Positions 35,039 through 43,254 of a DNA stretch of 64,000 nt are shown here, piece by piece. A model generated the notes under the pieces. That model was not told the origin of the DNA. It ran no database searches and saw nothing but the letters and a program-made list of their open reading frames with translations. The stretch's first letter is position 1. Each line of letters begins with the position of its first letter. The DNA comes from Sphingobacterium olei (lineage in GTDB: Bacteria > Bacteroidota > Bacteroidia > Sphingobacteriales > Sphingobacteriaceae): contig NZ_SUME01000012.1 of the NCBI RefSeq assembly GCF_005048855.1, forward strand, positions 62,001-126,000. Reading direction: 5' to 3'. Both the position numbers and the translations under genes were made by a program.

Positions 35039-35460
35039 CCTCCATTGTCCGCATCCGTTAACGTAATTTTGACTTTTATAGGTCTGTCAATATCAATATC
35101 TGCCGGATTAGTTGTCCTGATTTCCGCAAATACTGTAACCCAACCAACTTGATATCCAAAAGAGTAATGCGTGCCTCTAATCGTAGCGGGTATCACGTCA
35201 AAAGAACCATTACTTCTTGCAAATTCTAATGCGACCTGTGTTGTGCCAAAATTATAATATTGGGCGTCCAATTCTGGGAATTCAAGGTCTACAGCGTAAA
35301 CGCCCGAACCTTCACCATCTTCTTCCCATTGATTAGGTTGGACGGTTGTAGTGTAAGATATACCTGGTAAATAGTTGTTCGTAATATATTCTTTAGTACA
35401 TGAATTCAACGTTAGCAAAGAAATACTGCCTATGGCGAGAGCGAGTAATATTTTTTTCAT
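35032..35460 (-). CDS. Small lipoprotein, unknown function
   Basis: The 142-residue protein has a lipoprotein signal ending LNSC (Cys21) and a mature domain rich in beta-strand and aromatic residues (YTTTVQPNQWEEDGEGSGVY, ending VKITLTDADNGGN). It resembles the many small, single-domain surface or periplasmic lipoproteins of Bacteroidota. No family is recognised. It is a monocistronic gene between the two hairpins at 35001-35038 and 35554-35588. Confidence 0.7.
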   Translation of the reverse strand: MKKILLALAIGSISLLTLNSCTKEYITNNYLPGISYTTTVQPNQWEEDGEGSGVYAVDLEFPELDAQYYNFGTTQVALEFARSNGSFDVIPATIRGTHYSFGYQVGWVTVFAEIRTTNPADIDIDRPIKVKITLTDADNGGN

Positions 35461-35553
35461 GGGATCAATTGTTAAGTTGGTAAAATATGTTTTTTAATAA
35501 TTTTAAGACCTGATAAAATGTTGTTGGTTTAATGTTAGCAAATATATTGCCAT

Positions 35554-35588
35554 AAAAAAGGTCAATTCGAATTCGAGTTGACCTTTTT
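35554..35588 (-). terminator. Terminator of the His-rich lipoprotein gene / hem operon
   Basis: A 15-bp stem with one G-T pair (about 35555-35569 / 35574-35588, loop AATT) followed on the minus strand by six T. It lies 27 nt after the stop at 35615 and ends the whole minus-strand hem transcript. Confidence 0.85.
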
Positions 35589-35614
35589 AAATTATCATAT
35601 ATATATATGTCGGA

Positions 35615-36427
35615 CTATTCAGCCGCAAGATTAATTTTCCGTTCTACGGATACATTATCACCTGTGAGTGCATTACCATCGTTATCTACTAAAGATAATT
35701 TTACACTTGTTTCTCCCAAAGGAAGATTTAATATTTCGTAGGGAGTCCATTGGTCTAATGTGAAGTCTTGACCGTTTATAGTGGCTATTATTTTGTTCGC
35801 ATCAGCACCTAAAGACGTGTTTACGACAAAAAAGTCTAATAGTAACGTTTTTGTATCTGCTCCTTTGTAATCGCCTTTTGGACGGCTATAAAATAGTGAA
35901 GCCTCTGTTGGGGTCGGTAGCTCTTCAATTTTGCCATCAGCATTTACTTTAAATTTAATCAATTTAGAAGCCTCGGGCGTTTTAATCGACTCGTGAAAGG
36001 AACGTGATAAAAAAGACAATAAATAGTGCTCGGAATTAACCGCTACGGTCTCCGAATGTTCTGGTTTGTAAAGTGCAACATAGGGTTTGTTGTCCAATAT
36101 ATAATGGATATGTTGGCCCTCATGCGAATTCGCCATCTGATGATCGTGTTCTGTTTGTTCGGTTAATTTGAAGTCCTGTACGTCGTATTTTACAGTGATC
36201 TTAGCCGAATCGGTACCCACTTTCTCTGAAGTTATTGATGCAATTTTCAATGTAGCACCGGGGAATTCTTTTGCATGCGCAAGCGCGTTTACTGTTACTG
36301 CACCTACCGTATCGGATAAGGCTGTTGAATCTTGAACTTCACCATCCGCGTTTTTTGTAGTATTATTACAGGAGACAATCGTTGCAGAAACAGCTAAAAT
36401 TGCCAACGTAGATTTCCATGTTTTCAT
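35615..36427 (-). CDS. Lipoprotein with a His-rich motif, unknown function
   Basis: About 270 residues from the ATG at 36427, which gives a clean lipoprotein signal (MKTWKSTLAILAVSATIVSC). The upstream ATG at 36463 would add 12 polar residues and spoil it. The mature part has a His cluster HDHQMANSHEGQHIHYILDN followed by KPYVALYKPEH, suggesting metal or haem binding, although nothing proves it. The C-terminal half looks like an Ig-like strand domain (LPLGETSVKLSLVDNDGN). It lies 69 nt downstream of hemL with no terminator between, so it is probably co-transcribed with haem genes. Confidence 0.7.
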   Translation of the reverse strand: MKTWKSTLAILAVSATIVSCNNTTKNADGEVQDSTALSDTVGAVTVNALAHAKEFPGATLKIASITSEKVGTDSAKITVKYDVQDFKLTEQTEHDHQMANSHEGQHIHYILDNKPYVALYKPEHSETVAVNSEHYLLSFLSRSFHESIKTPEASKLIKFKVNADGKIEELPTPTEASLFYSRPKGDYKGADTKTLLLDFFVVNTSLGADANKIIATINGQDFTLDQWTPYEILNLPLGETSVKLSLVDNDGNALTGDNVSVERKINLAAE

Positions 36428-36496
36428 ATGTGTACAATTTCTTTTTAGACTAGATATATTCATAAATGATTAAACAGCTAAAACGATGTTTTGTTT

Positions 36497-37810
36497 TCAT
36501 TTAAATACAATTTCTAATGCTTCTTGAATAGCAGCATGTGTGGTCTCCAGATCTTCGGATGTATGTGCTGCAGAAATAAAACCGACTTCATAGCCCGAAG
36601 GTCCAAAATATATACCACGGTTTAATAATTCACGGTGCATCACTTTATATTTTTCCATAGATGAGGGGGCAATTTGATCAGCAGTTTGAATTTTTTCATC
36701 TTGAGAAAATGCAAACCAAAAGATAGAGCCAATTGTGAAGATGGATACAGGGTAATTCTTTTCTGTTATAAAATCACGGATGCGTTTGACAAAAGTTAGC
36801 GTCGTTTCTTCCAATTTTTCATAGAATCCGGGTTGGGATAAGATAGAAAGTGTTGCAATCCCAGCGGCCATAGCAACAGGATTGCCAGACAATGTGCCAG
36901 CTTGATAAACACCTCCATCCGGAGAGATATGCCCCATGATTTCTTTGGACGCTCCGTATGCACCTACTGGCATTCCACCGCCAATAATTTTACCGTAAGT
37001 CAAAATATCGGGCTGGATATCGTAATACCGTGCCGCACCTTCAAAGCTCAGTCGAAAACCTGTGATGACTTCATCAAAAATCAGTAACGAACCGTTGGAA
37101 GTAGTGATATCCCTTAAATACTGTATATATGCTTTATCCTGAATAAGGAGTCCGTTATTTGCAGGTACACCCTCGATAATTACAGCTGCGATCTGGCCTT
37201 CAAAATCTGAAAATACTTTATCCAAAGCAGCTTTATCATTTAACGCGATGACGATTGTTTCATCGGCAAAAGCCTTCGGAACACCTGCTGAAGATGTTTC
37301 TCCAAATGTCACCAATCCAGATCCGGCTTTTACCAATAACGAATCAGAATGTCCATGGTAGCAACCTTCAAATTTGACGATTTTGTCCCGTTTGGTATAT
37401 CCGCGCGCGAGACGGATCGCAGACATGACCGCTTCCGTGCCGGAGCTGACGAAGCGAATTTTTTCGATATATCGATTATTTGATATGATTAGATCGGCTA
37501 ATGAATTCTCGAGTTGAGTTGGTGCACCAAAGCTTAATCCTTTATGCAGTTGAGCGGAGACGGCCTCACGGATTTCAGCATTGTTGTGCCCCAAAATTAA
37601 CGGACCCCAAGAGCAACAGTAATCTATAAACTCATTTCCATCCGCGTCCCATAAATGTGCTTTATCTCCACGTTCAATAAAGAGTGGGGTACCGTAGACA
37701 GATTTAAATGCACGAACTGGAGAATTGACGCCTCCAGGAAAATAATTTTTTGCCTTTTCAAATAGTTCTGCTGATTTTGTACGTGAAATATCGTGTACTT
37801 GACTTGTCAT
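36497..37810 (-). CDS. hemL: Glutamate-1-semialdehyde 2,1-aminomutase
   Basis: PLP enzyme converting glutamate-1-semialdehyde to 5-aminolevulinate, second step of C5-pathway haem synthesis. The 437-residue protein has YFPGGVNSPVRAFKSV at the N-terminus, the PLP lysine Lys274 in TYGKIIGGGMPVGAYG, FDEVITGFR upstream of it, and SSGTEAVMSAIRLAR. The N-terminal PVRAF segment separates HemL from other class III aminotransferases. It follows hemB after 22 nt. Confidence 0.96.
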   Translation of the reverse strand: MTSQVHDISRTKSAELFEKAKNYFPGGVNSPVRAFKSVYGTPLFIERGDKAHLWDADGNEFIDYCCSWGPLILGHNNAEIREAVSAQLHKGLSFGAPTQLENSLADLIISNNRYIEKIRFVSSGTEAVMSAIRLARGYTKRDKIVKFEGCYHGHSDSLLVKAGSGLVTFGETSSAGVPKAFADETIVIALNDKAALDKVFSDFEGQIAAVIIEGVPANNGLLIQDKAYIQYLRDITTSNGSLLIFDEVITGFRLSFEGAARYYDIQPDILTYGKIIGGGMPVGAYGASKEIMGHISPDGGVYQAGTLSGNPVAMAAGIATLSILSQPGFYEKLEETTLTFVKRIRDFITEKNYPVSIFTIGSIFWFAFSQDEKIQTADQIAPSSMEKYKVMHRELLNRGIYFGPSGYEVGFISAAHTSEDLETTHAAIQEALEIVFK

Positions 37811-37832
37811 ATCTATTTTTTTAATTTGAAAT

Positions 37833-38804
37833 TTATTTCAACAAACCTTTTTCCAACACTTCTTTAGCATGATAAGTGAGAATTGAAGTCGCTCCGGCAC
37901 GGCGGAAGCTTAATAAAGTTTCTAGAATTGCACTTTCTTGCAACCACCCATTCTGAATAGCAGCTTTAATCATGGCATACTCTCCCGATACATTATAAGC
38001 GGCGATAGGAAGATCAAAATTATCGTGTAATAACTTAATGATATCCAAATAAGGCAGACCAGGTTTTACCATTAAAAAATCTGCTCCTTCTTCCACATCG
38101 AGTTGTGCCTCAATTAATGCCTCACGCGCATTTGCCGGATTCATTTGGTATGTTTTTTTATCTCCTTTTTTTGGAGCAGAACCTAATGCATCACGGAAAG
38201 GTCCGTAAAATGATGAGGCATATTTTGCGGTATAAGACATCAGTGAGACATGGGTGAAACCATTTTCATCCAATACGTTTCGGATGTAACCGATACGTCC
38301 GTCCATCATATCCGACGGTGCGATGATGTCAGCACCCGCTTGCGCATGTGCCAATGCCATTTTTCCCAATACAACAAGTGTTTCATCGTTTAATATCTCG
38401 CCGTTTTCAACAATACCATCGTGTCCGTCAGAACTATAAGGATCCATGGCGACATCGGTAACAACACAGGCTTCTGGAAAATACTTTTTTACAGCCTCTA
38501 TAGCTCTCAAGTAAAGGGTGCCTTCCCTGTAGCTTTCGGTAGCAAATTTGTCTTTTAGTGATTCTTCAACAGCGGGGAATATATCGAAAGCATTTAATCC
38601 TAATTTTAGACAACTTTCAATTTCACGAAGCAAATTATCAACAGAATGACGATATATCCCTGGCATTGATGATACTTCTGTTTTCTGATTTTCACCTTCC
38701 ACAATGAAAAGTGGGAAAATCAAATTTGAAGGTAATAAATGTGTCTCCTGAATCATGTCACGGATGACAGCAGATTTTCTATTTCTTCTTGGACGTTGTA
38801 ACAT
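37833..38804 (-). CDS. hemB: Delta-aminolevulinic acid dehydratase (porphobilinogen synthase)
   Basis: Condenses two 5-aminolevulinates to porphobilinogen. The 323-residue TIM-barrel has both Schiff-base lysines, Lys194 (SYTAKYASSFYGPFRDA) and Lys247 (FLMVKPGLPYLD). The metal site reads DVAMDPYSSDGHDG: the cysteines of zinc-dependent enzymes are replaced by Asp/Ala/Ser, indicating the magnesium-type subgroup. It lies between hemCD and hemL in the operon. Confidence 0.96.
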   Translation of the reverse strand: MLQRPRRNRKSAVIRDMIQETHLLPSNLIFPLFIVEGENQKTEVSSMPGIYRHSVDNLLREIESCLKLGLNAFDIFPAVEESLKDKFATESYREGTLYLRAIEAVKKYFPEACVVTDVAMDPYSSDGHDGIVENGEILNDETLVVLGKMALAHAQAGADIIAPSDMMDGRIGYIRNVLDENGFTHVSLMSYTAKYASSFYGPFRDALGSAPKKGDKKTYQMNPANAREALIEAQLDVEEGADFLMVKPGLPYLDIIKLLHDNFDLPIAAYNVSGEYAMIKAAIQNGWLQESAILETLLSFRRAGATSILTYHAKEVLEKGLLK

Positions 38805-38871
38805 GGTTCTAAGTAAAAAGTAAAAAATAAAAAAACTTCATGGCCTCTAACCCCAAATGCCTAACCCCTGT

Positions 38872-40458
38872 CTAGTATTCTAATCCAAACACGGCTTCAG
38901 CAAGACCAATTTCATCTGGAGTATAGGGGAGTGTATACTTTAACCCCATTTTTTCAATAGCACCAGCAGTAGAGTATCCGATGCAAATGATCTTTTGATC
39001 AGGATCTACTAAATTCTCCTGAAAATAGGCATCGACATTGCTTGGACTTGTAAATATCAGTACATCGGCATTTGATTTATTTACATTTTCTGCAAGCACA
39101 GTCTCGTAAATAGGAACATCGATTACTTTTGTGTTTTCAGAAAGCTCTTTTTGGATAGTTTGCAATGACCCTTCAGCACGTGGTATTAACACCGTTTGTC
39201 CGTCGACTAATTTCGCGAATTCTTTGGCGATGTCTTCGGTTTTAATTCCTAAATTATCACCCGAGAAATCAGCTATGCGATCGTATTTGCGTAAGGCATC
39301 TTCGGAACCTCTACCCAAAACAGCAATTTTAGTTTTCTTTAATATGAAAGGCTCTAGTTTAAAGAAATGCTCAATGGCATTTTTACTGTTAAAGAAAATC
39401 CAATCCGCTCTTTTTAAAATAAAAGAATCCAACTTGTTGATGGTCGGATAAATTTTAATAAGAGAGCGGTCATCAATTGAAATGCTGTGCTTTTTTAGCG
39501 CCTTCGCCAAATAGGAGCTTTCATCCAGATCTCTTGTAATGAATATACTAGAAGGTAGTTTTCTGTCTTTTTTGAATTTTGAAAAAATAAGTTCGGCCAA
39601 CCCTACCGTAGTATCTGATTGCACAAAAAAACGATCTGGAAAGTCTTCATTATCTTCTGCAATTGATGTCCATGTTTCATATTTGCCGTCACGTTTGCGG
39701 CAGTAACAACCTAACGGGGCATGACAACCTCCATCAAATAAATTCAATACTTTACGCTCCACAGCGATGGTCTCGGCAACTTCTTTATTATGTATTTTTT
39801 GAAGAATATCAAATAGATCCTGATCTGTTTCGCGGATCTGAATGGCTAGAACCCCCTGTGCAGGTGCCGGGATGATTTCAACGGGAGAAATCTCTTCAAT
39901 GTGAAAATCAGAAAGATCCATTTCGATACGCGCTACACCTGCTTTGGCCAATACAATCGCATCGTATTTTTCATCACGTAGTTTCTGAATACGCGTTTGC
40001 AAATTGCCTCTAAGATCTGTAAACTCTAAGTCGGGACGTAATGATAGCAGTTGGGCCTTACGACGATTAGAGGATGTGCCAACGCTCGCATTGTGTTTGA
40101 GAGAAAGTCGTTTTTTTATATCTACGCAGTCTTTGTGAATGATTAAAAGTTCTGAAGCGTCCTCCCGTTCGGATACAGCTGCAATGATGAGTCCGGGAGG
40201 GTTTACTGTAGGTAAATCCTTATGTGAATGAACCGCAAGATCGATTTGAGCACTTAGTAACTCTTCTTCGAGTTCTTTGGTAAAAAATCCTTTACCTTCC
40301 AGTTTATCCAATCTGAGGTGTTGGATAATATCGCCTTGTGTCTTAATAATTTTTAGCTCGGCTTCAATTCCGATTTCAGCTAATCGATCTCTTACAAAAT
40401 TAGCTTGCCACAGTGCAAGTTGGCTCCCTCGTGTGCCAATTATTAATTTTCTATTCAC
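38872..40458 (-). CDS. hemC: HemC-HemD fusion: hydroxymethylbilane synthase / uroporphyrinogen-III synthase
   Basis: One 528-residue polypeptide for two consecutive steps. The N-terminal ~300 residues are porphobilinogen deaminase (IGTRGSQLALWQ, HSHKDLPT, and the dipyrromethane cofactor Cys245 in DGGCHAPLG). The C-terminal ~230 residues are a divergent HemD fold (IFFNSKNAIEHFF, IPRAEGS, FTSPSNVDAYF). The preferred start is GTG at 40458 (MNRKLIIGTRG). The longer frame starts at a TTG (40503) that would put a TAACTTTG -7 box inside the coding region. It lies between hemA and hemB. Confidence 0.9.
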   Translation of the reverse strand: MNRKLIIGTRGSQLALWQANFVRDRLAEIGIEAELKIIKTQGDIIQHLRLDKLEGKGFFTKELEEELLSAQIDLAVHSHKDLPTVNPPGLIIAAVSEREDASELLIIHKDCVDIKKRLSLKHNASVGTSSNRRKAQLLSLRPDLEFTDLRGNLQTRIQKLRDEKYDAIVLAKAGVARIEMDLSDFHIEEISPVEIIPAPAQGVLAIQIRETDQDLFDILQKIHNKEVAETIAVERKVLNLFDGGCHAPLGCYCRKRDGKYETWTSIAEDNEDFPDRFFVQSDTTVGLAELIFSKFKKDRKLPSSIFITRDLDESSYLAKALKKHSISIDDRSLIKIYPTINKLDSFILKRADWIFFNSKNAIEHFFKLEPFILKKTKIAVLGRGSEDALRKYDRIADFSGDNLGIKTEDIAKEFAKLVDGQTVLIPRAEGSLQTIQKELSENTKVIDVPIYETVLAENVNKSNADVLIFTSPSNVDAYFQENLVDPDQKIICIGYSTAGAIEKMGLKYTLPYTPDEIGLAEAVFGLEY

Positions 40459-40490
40459 AATGAAAGATTTTCGGTGTAAAACTACGTCAG

Positions 40491-40498
40491 CAAAGTTA
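40491..40498 (-). promoter_or_regulatory. Internal -7 box before hemCD
   Basis: TAACTTTG (40498-40491, minus) matches TAnnTTTG and sits 33 nt before the GTG start. It would give hemCD a promoter independent of hemA; the -33 element is unclear. Confidence 0.4.
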
Positions 40499-40563
40499 AC
40501 CAAATGGAAGGATAATCCCGACGGAATCTGTCAGATTAAAGTATGTTTAGGAAAAAATAATGT

Positions 40564-41805
40564 TTAATTATTCTCTACCTCGTTATTTTTTACTAAAATT
40601 TCTTTAGCCATCACCATAGGAACCTTAATGTATTTTTTTTCCATGTAGTTAATTACTTTTTCCAGAACTTCACGGGCTTGAGGATCTAAATTGCGCAAAT
40701 CATGAGCGAATACTTCGTTTAGCGCAGTGGCACGTATTTCTTTAATTTTATCCGGAACTTGACGCATCGCTACTTCTACCCGACGTTGTTTAATAAGAGG
40801 AAGAAATTCTTTAATATTCTCACAGATGATTTTATCCGCACTCTCCAATTCGTTGTAGCGCTCTTGGATGTTTTTCTCTGCGATAGCTTGAAGGCTGCTT
40901 ACTTCAATATAATGAATAGGATAATTTACCAATACTTCAGCGTCCAAATCATTTGGAATAGCCAGGTCAACGACGACTTTTTTGTCAGTTTCACCATTCA
41001 AAATGGATTGATATAGATCGCTGTTAATGATTGCCTCGGGCGCACCGGTACAGGTAATCATAACATCAAATCCTTTCTTGTAGTTTTTTAATTCCGAAAG
41101 AGGATAGGCCTCAGCATTTAATTCTTTCGCCAAAGCATTTGCATTTGCTACTGTACGATTAAATACGACAAAATTAGAATGCTTATGTTTTTTAAGGTAT
41201 TTAGCTAAATTCTGGTTTGTTTCTCCAGAGCCAATAACGAGGATGCGTGGGTTTTCAGGTAATTTCGTTTCTTTTAATTTACGATAGGCTAAGGAAACGA
41301 CAGAAATGGGATTACGGGAAATATTGGTAAACGTGTAAACTTCTTTTGCTGTCTTCACTAGACGATCCATCATTAAACGTAGAAAGTCGCCAGTAAATCC
41401 AGAGTCTCTGCATTTTTCATACGCTCTTCGTACCTGTGCCAAAATTTCCTTTTCTCCAACAACTAGGCTTTCCAAGGAGCATGACATTCGGAATAAGTGA
41501 TTCAGTGCCTCTATCCCGGAATAACGGTTTACCTGCCCTAAATAGCAATGAAGTCTTTCTGAAGGAACACAAAAGTTCATTTTGTCCATGAAATGGGCGA
41601 TAAAATCATCGGTTAATTCATGAGCACCGTAAAAAACAAATTCAACACGATTACATGTAGCAATATAGAAAATCTCAGGGATATCTAGATTGTTTTTTAG
41701 ATTGATCAATCTGGAATCTAACTCTTCGTTACAAATTACCAAATTGCCTAGATCTTTTAGGTCAACATGTCGGTGCGTAAATGCTATTACTTTTAAATTC
41801 TTCAA
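40564..41805 (-). CDS. hemA: Glutamyl-tRNA reductase
   Basis: Reduces glutamyl-tRNA to glutamate-1-semialdehyde with NADPH, the first committed step of the C5 pathway. The 413-residue protein has the nucleophile Cys51 in YIATCNRVEFVF, the NADPH-binding ILVIGSGETNQNLAKYL, GEKEILAQVRRAYE in the catalytic domain and a C-terminal dimerisation helix. The start codon appears to be TTG (41805-41803), since no in-frame ATG gives a full N-terminus (KNLKVIAFTH). It is the first gene of the hem operon. Confidence 0.94.
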   Translation of the reverse strand: MKNLKVIAFTHRHVDLKDLGNLVICNEELDSRLINLKNNLDIPEIFYIATCNRVEFVFYGAHELTDDFIAHFMDKMNFCVPSERLHCYLGQVNRYSGIEALNHLFRMSCSLESLVVGEKEILAQVRRAYEKCRDSGFTGDFLRLMMDRLVKTAKEVYTFTNISRNPISVVSLAYRKLKETKLPENPRILVIGSGETNQNLAKYLKKHKHSNFVVFNRTVANANALAKELNAEAYPLSELKNYKKGFDVMITCTGAPEAIINSDLYQSILNGETDKKVVVDLAIPNDLDAEVLVNYPIHYIEVSSLQAIAEKNIQERYNELESADKIICENIKEFLPLIKQRRVEVAMRQVPDKIKEIRATALNEVFAHDLRNLDPQAREVLEKVINYMEKKYIKVPMVMAKEILVKNNEVENN

Positions 41806-41836
41806 TGCTTTTTCTTTCTAGCCCAAATCTTTGATG

Positions 41837-41871
41837 CAAATGTAGAGCAAAAGCAGGGTTATAATGTCAAA
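41837..41871 (-). promoter_or_regulatory. hemA: hemA promoter
   Basis: Minus strand: TTTG (41871-41868), 23-nt spacer, TACATTTG (41844-41837), 31 nt before the TTG start. The spacer is slightly long. Confidence 0.55.
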
Positions 41872-42017
41872 AATCTGTCAAACCAATTAATTTAGAATGT
41901 TTTTAAATAGTGTTAAATTATTGTTAATATATTGATATTCAGTTTGTTTTAAAGTTTGTCTTTTTGGTATATGATAACAATCATTTATTCGATCTAAAAA
42001 AAATAATCAAAGGCATA

Positions 42018-42073
42018 AAAACCTTCGCGATAGATCGGTATCCCAACAGCGCTAAAAGTGTTGTGAAGGTTTT
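42018..42073 (+). ncRNA. Candidate three-way-junction RNA element
   Basis: The segment can fold into P1 (AAAACCTTCGC 42018-42028 with GTGAAGGTTTT 42063-42073, one G-T pair), P2 (GATA 42029-42032 / TATC 42039-42042) and P3 (AACA 42045-42048 / TGTT 42059-42062). It lies 110 nt before the small membrane-protein gene at 42184. It matches no riboswitch consensus I know. Strand is uncertain, and P2 and P3 are short. Confidence 0.35.
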
Positions 42074-42183
42074 GGATAGAAACGAAATATTATTAATAAA
42101 ATAAACAGATTAAGAAAAAATAGTATCGGACGATATGTTAAAATGAATGTGATTCTGCATTTTTGTATAATCAAAATTATAAA

Positions 42184-42594
42184 ATGTATATCTTAAACAA
42201 ACCTTTAGCTTGGACTGGCATCGGAATATCTGCATTAAGTACGGTATTTTGTCCGTTTCTGAAAGTACCATTAGTAGGCAACTGGAACCTGTACCAGACG
42301 GATACCAGCCTATTCGTTGTGACAATCGGAGTATTGGCATTGAGTGTATTAGTATTGTTTATTCGTAAAGTAAATGCGTTTCGAATAGTGACGAGGGTAT
42401 TTGCTGCATGGACTGTTCTCGGATTTTTAGCAGTTTATTTTAAAATCAATAATTACTTCGGAATGAAATTCTTAGATGGCGTGCTTGCTAAGACCCTGCA
42501 CCTAAAATGGGGTTGGTTCTTTTTATTTCTTGGCGCACTAATCTTAATTTTAAGTGTTCGAAAGATTAAAGTTATTAAAGAAGAAGAGAAATAA
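42184..42594 (+). CDS. Small membrane protein, unknown function
   Basis: About 136 residues from the ATG at 42184 (MYILNKPLAWTGIGIS); the frame is open upstream only to a TTG (42163). Four hydrophobic segments: near 10-29, 45-64, 72-92 and 108-126. The arrangement, a polar loop with conserved-looking NLYQTDTSLF between helices 1 and 2, recalls small Bacteroidota inner-membrane proteins without known role. It ends within a hairpin shared with the convergent DUF2027-like gene. Confidence 0.6.
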   Translation: MYILNKPLAWTGIGISALSTVFCPFLKVPLVGNWNLYQTDTSLFVVTIGVLALSVLVLFIRKVNAFRIVTRVFAAWTVLGFLAVYFKINNYFGMKFLDGVLAKTLHLKWGWFFLFLGALILILSVRKIKVIKEEEK

Positions 42595-42614
42595 GGAGAG
42601 ATCTCCTTATTTCT
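42587..42614. terminator. Bidirectional hairpin covering two stop codons
   Basis: Arms 42587-42599 and 42602-42614 are perfect 13-bp complements. The stops of both convergent genes (42592-42594 plus; 42607-42609 minus) lie in the stem. No long T-run follows. Confidence 0.65.
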
Positions 42615-43254
42615 TTGTTGGCCGATGGGATATAAAATGCGATTTTAATTTATCCAATCCAATATTCTCTTCTTTTTTATCCAATTCAAATAACCATACT
42701 TTTTCGCCCAGAATATTATTCATCTCTTTGGAATTAATCAAATCCAAAGGTTTTACCCTGAACTCCTTACTTAGTGGCTGGGTTTGCGTCTGTTGGCTCC
42801 GCGAATGACGGATGAGCTGGAATTGAAAAGTAGGCCATTTTCCTACCGTCGAAAAATTTGCAGTGTACACCTGTGCATAGTCACTTTTCGGAATACTATT
42901 GGCAAATATGCCTGTCGTTTTGGAACCTGAAATCTCTGATATGCTGACAAGCAACTCAAAAGATGTCTCATTAACAACATAAAATTTAGCCAAACCATCT
43001 TTTTGCTCACCGGCTACCGCTAGATATATACCTTTGTCTACAAAAGGTCCCTGTGCGATTTTTGGACTATCTTCTATGTCGTCTTCGGGTAAACGCATGT
43101 TGCCGTGTACCAAGGTAATCTTCGTCTTTAATACCGGTATTTCGAAACCTGTGTCATCTGTTACACCAACGATATCATTGGCCTGTATAGACGTAATATG
43201 TCCCTCAATCGGCTCGTCTACAAATCGTACTAAATCTCCTATCTTGAATTCCAT
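42607..43254 (-). CDS. DUF2027-like protein without an Smr domain
   Basis: The 215-residue protein has an N-terminus FKIGDLVRFVDEPIEGHITSI followed by a VTDDTGFEIPV segment, resembling the DUF2027 (MutS2/Smr-associated) family of Bacteroidota. Members I know of often carry a C-terminal Smr nuclease-like domain; here the protein ends after LDKLKSHFISHRPTKK with none. Function is unknown. Its ATG overlaps the stop of the class V aminotransferase gene by 16 nt, so the two are coupled. Confidence 0.55.
   Translation of the reverse strand: MEFKIGDLVRFVDEPIEGHITSIQANDIVGVTDDTGFEIPVLKTKITLVHGNMRLPEDDIEDSPKIAQGPFVDKGIYLAVAGEQKDGLAKFYVVNETSFELLVSISEISGSKTTGIFANSIPKSDYAQVYTANFSTVGKWPTFQFQLIRHSRSQQTQTQPLSKEFRVKPLDLINSKEMNNILGEKVWLFELDKKEENIGLDKLKSHFISHRPTKK

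Larger units (their letters stand above)
41806..42183. other. Intergenic region upstream of hemA, with a structured element
   Basis: This 378-bp A+T-rich gap holds the hemA promoter (41837-41871, minus) and a foldable segment at 42018-42073. No protein-coding frame is convincing. The parts 41880-42010 and 42080-42180 show nothing recognisable beyond a CATTTTTG sequence at 42158-42165 that might serve the plus-strand gene. Confidence 0.55.

Noticed and set aside
42044-42063. CCCAAC...GTGTTG arms considered as an integron attC site
   Set aside because: The arms do not follow the RYYYAAC/GTTRRRY core layout and no integrase or cassette array is present.
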